NCBI GenBank assembly: GCA_038230775.1
Contig: JBBRMQ010000189.1
Coordinates: 1-8,539, forward strand
Reading direction: 5' to 3'
Length of the DNA stretch: 8,539 bases
Source of the DNA: JBBRMQ01 sp038230775
Lineage (GTDB): Bacteria > Acidobacteriota > Thermoanaerobaculia > Gp7-AA8
Part shown: positions 1 through 5,908 of the stretch, in pieces
Layout: the number at the start of each line of letters is the position of its first letter
Position numbering within the stretch: the stretch's first letter is position 1
Program-made: the position numbers and the translations under genes
The notes under the pieces: generated by a model
Seen by the model: the letters and a program-made list of their open reading frames with translations, nothing else
The model's database searches: none
What the model was told of the DNA's origin: nothing

Positions 1-860
1 GCGGGAAGAAAGGCGTGCAGCGCGCCAAACTCGGTCGCGGTGCGCTTGCCCGTGATCATGTCCGCCTCGCCGTACCAGTTGCCGTCGCCGAGGTAGCGAT
101 TGACGGAGGCGATGCTGTCCTGCCACATCGACTCACAGTCGCGATCGTGGAACAGACGCGAGCACTTCAGCAGATATTCGTAATACGAGTCGATGCCGCC
201 ACCCACGTGGCTGGTGCGGCTCACCCACTTTCCCGTCTCGACGTTGATCTCCTCCCCAACCAGACCGATCTTCGATCGCCGCTGATGCAGTTGCACGAGC
301 GCGTTCTTCGCCTTCTGGAAGTAGATGGGGTTACGGGTGAGCTTCGAGAGCGTTCCGAACTCGAGGACAAGCGTGCCGATCTCCGCCGGATTCGATTTCG
401 TGCCGCTCACCTTGCCGGTCTTCAGATTCACGAACATGTACGGCATTCCGGTGGGCGACTGGAACGCCGGGAGAAGCCGGCTGCCGAGGTCGTCGGCGAG
501 GGCCAGGAGGCGTTCGTCGCCGGTCATCTCGTATCCGGAAAGCAGTCCGCCTAACATCCGGATCGTGATCTCGAAGACTTTGACGTTCACGTCCTTGTCG
601 AACGACAGCTTCTCGACGATCAGCGTCTTCGCCTTCATGGCCTCATCGTTGAGGCCCATGATCAGCATCGTGTCGAGCGCGTCGACCGGAGTCATCAGCA
701 GCGAGTCGCCGTACCAATCGCGCGGTGTTTGACTTACGGGCTTCAGTTCGTCGTGGCCCCACGCGTATTTCGCGTAGGCGTTCCAGGCATGGAGGAAGTC
801 CGCCTTGACCTGCTCCGCCGGATTGGCAAGCGCTGCCGCGATACAGAGAAACATCACCAT
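1..860 (-). CDS. Secreted GH47 family alpha-mannosidase, partial (3' end beyond window)
   Basis: Reading the minus strand from 860 to the window edge gives 286 uninterrupted residues with the hallmark blocks of glycoside hydrolase family 47 in order: HAWNAYAKYAWGHDELKP (24-41), a TPVDALDTMLIMG block (57-69), VFEITIRMLGGLLSGY (95-110), the E-IGTLVLEF-LSKLT region (160-176) and GGGIDSYYEYLLK (220-232). In characterised GH47 enzymes, which are Ca-dependent inverting alpha-1,2-mannosidases, the acidic residues of the second and third of these regions are catalytic; here they are E97 and D224. The third acidic residue and the C-terminal Ca-binding Thr would lie outside the window. The N-terminus MVMFLCIAAALA followed by NPAEQ looks like a short signal peptide, so export is likely, although it lacks the usual basic residues. 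The frame stays open upstream, so ATG 860 was chosen because it fits the signal peptide; ATG 854 is an alternative. No clear Shine-Dalgarno is visible. Family confidence is high; substrate is inferred. Confidence 0.88.
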   Translation of the reverse strand, partial: MVMFLCIAAALANPAEQVKADFLHAWNAYAKYAWGHDELKPVSQTPRDWYGDSLLMTPVDALDTMLIMGLNDEAMKAKTLIVEKLSFDKDVNVKVFEITIRMLGGLLSGYEMTGDERLLALADDLGSRLLPAFQSPTGMPYMFVNLKTGKVSGTKSNPAEIGTLVLEFGTLSKLTRNPIYFQKAKNALVQLHQRRSKIGLVGEEINVETGKWVSRTSHVGGGIDSYYEYLLKCSRLFHDRDCESMWQDSIASVNRYLGDGNWYGEADMITGKRTATEFGALHAFLP

Positions 861-947
861 GGCATGAAGAATAGTACCGATCTCGAGCGTGTCAGGACGC
901 TTCGTTGGATCGTCACTTGCTCTACACAGAGTCGGAGGACACACAAA
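861..947. promoter_or_regulatory. Divergent intergenic region between GH47 and glycine-zipper genes
   Basis: This 87-base gap separates two genes that point away from each other, so it should hold promoters for both. I do not see a convincing -35/-10 pair for either direction. On the plus strand there is a TACACA hexamer at 923-928, but nothing resembling a -35 box lies at proper spacing. The only clear signal is the ribosome binding site of the plus-strand gene. Confidence 0.35.
934..939 (+). promoter_or_regulatory. Ribosome binding site of the glycine-zipper gene
   Basis: GGAGGA lies 8 bases before the ATG at 948. It fixes the start there rather than at the in-frame ATG at 729, which would add 73 residues overlapping the divergent GH47 coding region. 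Confidence 0.75.
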
Positions 948-1460
948 ATGGCAGACGAAAGAACACGAGACAAAGACTCCAATCCTGACCCGATCACGGG
1001 CGAGCCGGGTGCACATCCGATCGGTGTTGCAGGCGGCGGTACGGGCGGAGCGTTGGCTGGTGCCGCAATCGGCGCAGTGGTGGCCGGCCCGGTTGGCGCG
1101 CTTGTCGGCGGAGCAGTCGGCGCGGTTGCCGGCGGCGCTGCAGGCAAAGGCGCAGCCGAAGTCGTGAATCCCACCGACGAAGAGAAGTACTGGCGCTCGC
1201 AGAGCGGCAAAGACTACGACCAGCGCGCCCATGCCTATCGTTACGGCTGGGAATCCGCAGGACGTCCGGACTACATCGGCCGTCGCTTCGAAGACGTCGA
1301 GGCCGATCTGAGCCGCGACTGGAATCGTTTCCGCGGCGGCGCGAAAGCCGAGTGGAACGATGTGAAAGCCCACACCCGCGCCGCATTTGAGCGCGTGCAG
1401 AATCGTCCGGGCATCACGCGCGCGTCCGAGGGCAACATCAAGGGCAACGCAACCGATTAA
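948..1460 (+). CDS. Small glycine-zipper membrane-associated protein
   Basis: The protein has 170 residues. A short polar N-terminus (1-25) with charged residues and Pro is followed by a Gly/Ala-rich hydrophobic stretch (about 26-70) with repeated GxxxG-type spacing (GGALAGAAIGAVV, GALVGGAVGAVAGG), which is typical of glycine-zipper domains that pack as helical hairpins in membranes. The C-terminal half (about 75-150) is charged and aromatic (DEEKYWRS, YRYGWES, GRRFEDVEADLSRDW, AEWNDVKAHTRAAFERV). This layout, Gly-zipper then a YRYG/FEDVE/DW segment, resembles small uncharacterised proteins found in many bacteria that are sometimes linked to stress responses; that link is recollection, not shown here. 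There is no signal peptide. The strong GGAGGA site 8 bases upstream supports the start. It is transcribed alone, divergent from GH47 and convergent with the TonB receptor gene. Function is unknown. Confidence 0.85.
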   Translation: MADERTRDKDSNPDPITGEPGAHPIGVAGGGTGGALAGAAIGAVVAGPVGALVGGAVGAVAGGAAGKGAAEVVNPTDEEKYWRSQSGKDYDQRAHAYRYGWESAGRPDYIGRRFEDVEADLSRDWNRFRGGAKAEWNDVKAHTRAAFERVQNRPGITRASEGNIKGNATD

Positions 1461-1475
1461 GCAGCAACTTTCTGG

Positions 1476-1500
1476 GACGGCGGCCGCTCAGGCCGCCGTC
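1476..1500. terminator. Perfect GC-rich hairpin between convergent genes
   Basis: GACGGCGGCC (1476-1485), loop GCTCA, then GGCCGCCGTC (1491-1500) forms a perfect 10-bp stem. It starts 16 bases after the stop of the plus-strand gene and lies 45 bases beyond the stop of the convergent TonB receptor gene, so it could terminate both. Neither strand has a U-tract after the stem, so it is not a canonical intrinsic terminator. It may instead act as an RNA 3'-end stabiliser or need a factor for termination. Confidence 0.55.
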
Positions 1501-1545
1501 GCCGGCGCTGTGGATGTCATCCCGACGCCGAGCGCGCTGCTCGTT

Positions 1546-4347
1546 CTAGAACGACACCCTCACGCCCAATCGCGCCGACGTTGGTGGTGTCCGCAACACG
1601 GCCTTGCCGTAGCCGGGATTCGATGGTGTGGACAGCGCGTTGTCCGACTCCTGTGTGCCCCATCGCTGGTCCAGCAATACAGGCCGCTGTGCGTTGAGCA
1701 CGTTGAACACGTCGAGCAGGAGGTTGATCTTCGCCTTCCCCACGTCGACCGGGTATCCGAGGTGGACGTCAGCTTCGTAGTTGCTCGGCGCCCGTCCCTC
1801 CGCTCCGCGCGTCGTCAGAAAAAATTCGTAGCGGCCGTACGCATCGGAGTATCCGTAGCGCGTCAGCGGAGTGCCGCTGCGCCAGTACGCCGACCAGCCG
1901 ACCGACAACTTGAACGGCGACATGTAGACGCCTGAGAACTTCAGCTGATGGCGGCGGTCGTTCGACAACGGTCCCTTGTTCGTGATCTTCGTCAGATCGC
2001 TGCCGTTGGTAAAGAAGTCGTAGTAGTCGTACGCGGCGGAGATGTTCGGATCGGCACCGACATTCGTGAACGGGGAGTACTCGCCGTCGTAGTTGCCATC
2101 GAGGCGTGAGTACAGATACGACGCCATCGCCTGCCAGTTGCCGCTGAACCGGCGATTCGCATCGAGCTGAATTCCCTTGTATGTGCGCTTCGCTTTCGGA
2201 GCGGGATACGTGTGTTCGTAGTCGAGGGTGAAGATCTGTTTCATCAGACCCGTCCCCGGATTGCCGATGCAGTACGTTCCGTCGTCGGCGCAGAGGAAGT
2301 CCTCCACCACGCGGCCGTAATTGCGATAGATGCCTTTGAGTCCGACCGAGATGTTCGACACCACCTCGCGCTCGCCGCCAAGGATGAACTCGTTGAGATA
2401 TTGATTGCGGATGTTGGGATCGGAAGGCTCGGTAAACCCTCCCAGAATCGCCGACGGCGTCCCATGATCCGCCTCGGCATTGGGATCGGGGATGTTGCTG
2501 GTCGGACTGTAATTAATGATGCGCGGTTGCCGCTCGTAGGAGAACGAGCGGATGACGAGATCCATCGGGATCTCTTCGTAGAACTGGCCGTAGGAGCCGA
2601 AGAGCTTCGTGGTGTGATTCCCGCTCGGATCCCACACCACGCCGAGCCGCGGGGCGAAGTCCTTCTTCATGTCGATCTGTGTGACGCCGGAGGCATCGAT
2701 GATGCGCTGCCGGTCCCACCGCACGCCGTAGCTGGCGACGAGGTTGTCCGACACCGTCCAGCGATCCTGCAGATACAGCGTCGAGATCTTGTGCTGCGGC
2801 GATGCGTTCAGCGCCGACAGCGGCGCGTTGCCGACCGTGGCGTCGGGCGTCGTCCAGTATGCGTGGCTGTAAATCAGCTTGGAGGGATGCACCGGGTTCT
2901 GGAACACATCAACCTGTTGACCACCGGACATTCGCTTGACGACGTTCGCCTTCTCGACTTCGTAGTCCAGGCCCGCTTTCACCTCATGACGCTGGAAAAG
3001 GCGTGTTGCCGAGGTGCCGTAGTGTTTGCGGTCGAAGTGCTTGTCCTGAATGAGTCCGAAGCCGCCGGTCTGGAAGAAGTCCTTCGACGTGTCGCGGTAC
3101 TCGACCGCATCGCCTGCCGCGGTCGCCGGGCCAACCGAATTCGCCTCGCGATGACGAGCGGCCTGCGCGGCGATGACCCACTTCGACGCGAACGCGCCTT
3201 CGTATCGCAATGCGTAGTCGCGACCGCCAAAGTCCTGGCGGCCGAGGTACGTGCTGGGATTGCCGTTGAGTGTGTGATTCGAGTCGTTGATCGCGCCGCT
3301 ATCGACGCGCGGATCCTGCAGGAAGGTCCCGATCAGCGACTGGCTGGGGCCGAGGTTGTACGTGAGTTTCGCGGAGCCGAGGTTGCGGCGGCTGCTCGAT
3401 TGTACGGTGGTGCCCGCGAGCGGACCTTCCGGCAATCCGCTGTCGAGCGTGTTGTGAACGCGATCGTATGCAGCGAAGAACCAGAGACGGTCGCGCATGA
3501 TCGGCCCACCCAGATCCGCCCCGAAATCATCCCGCCGGAACCCCTCGGTCGTGCCCGCGGTGGAGACGACGGTCTTCGCGTTGGCCTGCAGCGAGTCGCT
3601 GTCGTGGTAACCGAACACGTCGCCGCTGAAATCGTTGCCGCCCGATTTCGTGATGACGTTCACGATGCCGCCGGTGGCACGTCCGTACTCCGCTTCGTAG
3701 CCGCCGGTCTTCACATCGAGCTCGCGAATGAATTCGAAGTTGAGCTCCTTGCCCTGGAAACCGTATTCGACGCCGGTGGTGTTGACGCCGTCGATGTAGA
3801 ACGCGTTCTCGGCGCCGGACGACCCGTACACGCTGATGGTCGATTGGGTGGCGTTCCCGGGATTGGCGTCGGAGCTGACGCCGGGGGCGATCTGAACGAC
3901 GGACGCATAGTTGCGGCCCGAAGGCAGCGTCTCCATTTCCGCGGCACTCAGATTGGTGCCGAGCGACGTCGAGCGGGTGTCAATCAGCGGCGCTCCCGCG
4001 GTGACGGTGATCGTCTCGTTGATGCCGGTTCTCATGATCGCGTCGGCATCGGTGTCTTTTCCGAGGAGCACGTGAACCCGCCGCGTGATGGAGGTGAAAC
4101 CTTCGAGCTGAAACGTCACCGCGTAGAGTCCCGGCGGAAGAAGAACGAGGCGGTACATCCCTTCACGATTGGTGATCGCGGTGCGCGTGCCCTGGAGTGC
4201 ATCGCTCTTCACGTCGACGGTCACGCCAGGCAGCGCGACGCCGTTGGAGTCGGTAATTTTTCCGTTGAGACTACCGGTGGTTTGCGCGAAGAGTGACGCG
4301 GTGGTGAGAAAAGACAGAACGACGAGAGCCGACCGGAGACGAGCCAT
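1546..4347 (-). CDS. TonB-dependent receptor, Oar-like, with carboxypeptidase regulatory-like domain
   Basis: A 933-residue outer-membrane receptor. It has a signal peptide (1 to about 21, MARLRSALVVL...ASLFA then Q). A carboxypeptidase-regulatory-like beta-sandwich follows at about 25-105 (GSLNGKITDSNGVALPGVTV, then NREGMYRLVLLPPGLYAVTF). Next comes a TonB-box-like ETITVTA (111-117) and a plug domain at about 120-235, with LPSGRNYASVVQIAPGV, an FYIDGVN segment and YGRATGGIVNVITKSGGN. The remaining roughly 690 residues are the beta-barrel, ending in LGVRVSF; a terminal Phe is the usual outer-membrane insertion signal. This architecture is typical of the Oar-like receptors abundant in Acidobacteria and Myxococci, where ligands are mostly unknown. 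AGGAGGT at 4360-4354, six bases before the ATG, supports the start. It is last in a likely operon, 36 bases after the phosphodiesterase-TPR lipoprotein gene. No SusD partner is visible. The family call is firm; the ligand is unknown. Confidence 0.93.
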   Translation of the reverse strand: MARLRSALVVLSFLTTASLFAQTTGSLNGKITDSNGVALPGVTVDVKSDALQGTRTAITNREGMYRLVLLPPGLYAVTFQLEGFTSITRRVHVLLGKDTDADAIMRTGINETITVTAGAPLIDTRSTSLGTNLSAAEMETLPSGRNYASVVQIAPGVSSDANPGNATQSTISVYGSSGAENAFYIDGVNTTGVEYGFQGKELNFEFIRELDVKTGGYEAEYGRATGGIVNVITKSGGNDFSGDVFGYHDSDSLQANAKTVVSTAGTTEGFRRDDFGADLGGPIMRDRLWFFAAYDRVHNTLDSGLPEGPLAGTTVQSSSRRNLGSAKLTYNLGPSQSLIGTFLQDPRVDSGAINDSNHTLNGNPSTYLGRQDFGGRDYALRYEGAFASKWVIAAQAARHREANSVGPATAAGDAVEYRDTSKDFFQTGGFGLIQDKHFDRKHYGTSATRLFQRHEVKAGLDYEVEKANVVKRMSGGQQVDVFQNPVHPSKLIYSHAYWTTPDATVGNAPLSALNASPQHKISTLYLQDRWTVSDNLVASYGVRWDRQRIIDASGVTQIDMKKDFAPRLGVVWDPSGNHTTKLFGSYGQFYEEIPMDLVIRSFSYERQPRIINYSPTSNIPDPNAEADHGTPSAILGGFTEPSDPNIRNQYLNEFILGGEREVVSNISVGLKGIYRNYGRVVEDFLCADDGTYCIGNPGTGLMKQIFTLDYEHTYPAPKAKRTYKGIQLDANRRFSGNWQAMASYLYSRLDGNYDGEYSPFTNVGADPNISAAYDYYDFFTNGSDLTKITNKGPLSNDRRHQLKFSGVYMSPFKLSVGWSAYWRSGTPLTRYGYSDAYGRYEFFLTTRGAEGRAPSNYEADVHLGYPVDVGKAKINLLLDVFNVLNAQRPVLLDQRWGTQESDNALSTPSNPGYGKAVLRTPPTSARLGVRVSF

Positions 4348-4383
4348 GGATGGACCTCCTAGTGGAAGAATGACGTAAGAATA

Positions 4384-5886
4384 TCATCTCGCTTGCTCGA
4401 GGAAGTCGCGCACCGGCGGCTGGTTCGGATCGAGCGCGAGCGATTTCCGGAACGCCGCGATCGCCCCATTGCGATTGCCGAGACACATCTCCGCCGTGCC
4501 GATGGACGCGTACTTCATCGCGTCCTCGCGAGCGTAACGCCGGAAGTCGGCGAGCGCGGAACGGCAATCCTTGGCCTGCAACTCGTAGCGGCCGCGATAG
4601 AGGCGCAACTCGGGAACGTCGCTGCGCTCCATCGCACGCGTGAGAAGAGCGATGGCGTCTTTCGATGATTCGGCGCGATGAATGGCCAGATCGGCGAGGT
4701 TCCACATCGCCGAGGACGATTTCGGATCGACGGTCAGCGCCTGCTCGAACGCTTTCTCCGCTTCGTCGAGTTTTCCCTGCTGCCGAAGGATGAGCCCTTC
4801 GTTGTCCCACGATCCCGCGGTGCGCGTGCTCGTCGCGCTGCCCGACTCGCTGCCGGTGATGTAGCCGAGGGATCGGAGCTTCGCGATCTCCTCGCTGCTG
4901 CCGCGCGCATCGGTCGTCGTCTGCTGGCGATGAAACCGGCGGCGATACTGCGAGACGTCGGCGGGAAGTCCGAGCTTCTTGAGAATCGTCGAGCAGACTT
5001 GCATCGTATTGGCCGGGACGCTTCCGTGCGGGCCTACGAAAAGGTAGATGCCTTCGTTGCGATGCCACTTGGCCGCCGTCCCGGGAGCGCTGCTCGAGAC
5101 CGGCGGATGATCGAACCAGCGGAAGCCGTGATCGGACGCGATCATCAGATCGGCCTTCATCGCCGCGTAGTCGCCTAACATCCGGTCGATGGACCTAAAG
5201 TAGGTGCGAACGGACTGATTGTTCGGATCGGGCATCAGATGTCCGACTCCGTCCGTTCCTTCGAAGTACACGATCGCGAGATCCGGCTTGTCCTTGCGGA
5301 TGACCTCCAGCGCGCGGCGATGCACGGTCTCCGTATCGATGAGCGTTCGCTTCCACGGATCGCGCTCGCCGCTGGAGACATCGCGATCGGAGACGATCGT
5401 TCCGTTGATCGTTTCCGGCGGATACGTCGCCCACATGCCGATGACGTCGACCCGTTTGCCGGCGGATGCCGCCATGTTCCAGATCGCCGGCACCGCACGT
5501 TCGTCGCTGGTGATCGGCTCCTGCGCGTGCGTCACCGGATTGAATCGCGTGAAGTCGAGGATGCGGTGTTCGAGCGGCGAGACGCCGGTCATCATCGTGG
5601 TCCACACCAGCGGAGAGAGCGGCGGATGTTGTGAAAGCAGCACGCTGCACTGCCCGCGAGCGACAAGCTTCGCGAGCTGCGGCATCGTGCCGTCTGCCAT
5701 GTAGCGATCGAGCAGCTGCCAGTCGGCGCCATCGAGACCGATGAAGATGAGGCGGTGCGGCGCTCTCGCGCATGCGAGAAGGAGAAGGAGCAACAGAGTA
5801 ACGCCGCCGGCCCGGCGGCGGGACCGCCGCCGGCTCGGCGGCGACCAGTGCCGGCGGGCCGCGGGCGAGGCCGCCGGCGCTACCAC
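4384..5886 (-). CDS. Putative lipoprotein: alkaline phosphatase superfamily (type I phosphodiesterase) domain plus TPR repeats
   Basis: Numbered from GTG 5886, the protein has 500 residues. A hydrophobic run LLLLLLLAC (about 31-39) preceded by Arg-rich sequence is a plausible lipobox with Cys39, so an envelope-anchored lipoprotein is likely. The catalytic domain (about 44-345) shows the metal-site signatures of the phosphodiesterase/nucleotide pyrophosphatase branch of the alkaline phosphatase superfamily: GLDGAD (D52), a PLSPLVWTTMMTG segment with the candidate Ser/Thr nucleophile (S91 by alignment with TFPN-type motifs), TDGVGH (D212, H216), SDHGF (D252, H253) and KWHRNEG (H275). The C-terminal part (about 360-500) holds TPR-like units, e.g. 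WDNEGLILRQQGKLDEAEKAFEQAL and NRNGAIAAFRKSLALDPN, suited to protein contacts. The start is uncertain. GTG 5886 is 4 bases after the preceding stop, but its first 28 residues are encoded by a GC hairpin block; TTG 5793 would leave a very short leader. An in-frame ATG at 6024 lies inside the previous gene and is unlikely. Substrate is unknown. Confidence 0.82.
   Translation of the reverse strand: MVAPAASPAARRHWSPPSRRRSRRRAGGVTLLLLLLLACARAPHRLIFIGLDGADWQLLDRYMADGTMPQLAKLVARGQCSVLLSQHPPLSPLVWTTMMTGVSPLEHRILDFTRFNPVTHAQEPITSDERAVPAIWNMAASAGKRVDVIGMWATYPPETINGTIVSDRDVSSGERDPWKRTLIDTETVHRRALEVIRKDKPDLAIVYFEGTDGVGHLMPDPNNQSVRTYFRSIDRMLGDYAAMKADLMIASDHGFRWFDHPPVSSSAPGTAAKWHRNEGIYLFVGPHGSVPANTMQVCSTILKKLGLPADVSQYRRRFHRQQTTTDARGSSEEIAKLRSLGYITGSESGSATSTRTAGSWDNEGLILRQQGKLDEAEKAFEQALTVDPKSSSAMWNLADLAIHRAESSKDAIALLTRAMERSDVPELRLYRGRYELQAKDCRSALADFRRYAREDAMKYASIGTAEMCLGNRNGAIAAFRKSLALDPNQPPVRDFLEQAR
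5802..5880. repeat. Cluster of three GC-only hairpins at a gene junction
   Basis: Three inverted repeats share a CCGGCGG/CCGCCGG core. Bases 5802-5820 are a 19-base perfect palindrome around one central C (CGCCGCCGG / CCGGCGGCG). CGCCGCCG (5825-5832) pairs with CGGCGGCG (5836-5843) across a 3-base loop. GCCGGCGG (5850-5857) pairs with CCGCCGGC (5871-5878) across 13 bases. The block sits immediately after the DUF2207 gene and upstream of the hydrophobic leader of the phosphodiesterase lipoprotein. It could be an intergenic structured RNA element (attenuator, processing or stability site), or a low-complexity Arg/Pro/Ala-coding start of the lipoprotein gene. Confidence 0.6.
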
Positions 5887-5908
5887 GCGCTCACCAGCCG
5901 CCGGCGCT
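5870..5908. repeat. 12-bp direct repeat spanning the DUF2207 stop
   Basis: GCCGCCGGCGCT occurs at 5870-5881 and again at 5897-5908. The second copy encodes part of the Gly/Ser-rich C-terminus of the DUF2207 protein; the first lies just past its stop codon. The copy outside the frame suggests local duplication or slippage in this GC-rich stretch. Confidence 0.5.

Noticed and set aside
15..732. Two plus-strand open frames at the left end
   Set aside because: The minus strand here encodes unmistakable GH47 motifs; the plus-strand translations show no family features.
729..947. N-terminal extension of the glycine-zipper protein to ATG 729
   Set aside because: It overlaps the GH47 coding start on the other strand, and a strong ribosome site sits before ATG 948.
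854..1210. Minus-strand Ala/Pro-rich open frame opposite the glycine-zipper gene
   Set aside because: It is the complement of Gly/Ala codons; composition alone explains it.
2212..4296. 694-codon plus-strand open frame antisense to the TonB receptor gene
   Set aside because: It is the mirror of a clear receptor gene in GC-rich DNA, where stop codons are rare on the opposite strand. Its translation has no recognisable domain and no ribosome site.
1..4347. A Sus-type polysaccharide utilisation locus formed by GH47 and the TonB receptor
   Set aside because: There is no SusD-like gene, the receptor is Oar-like, and the two genes are separated by an oppositely transcribed gene, so shared regulation is not supported.
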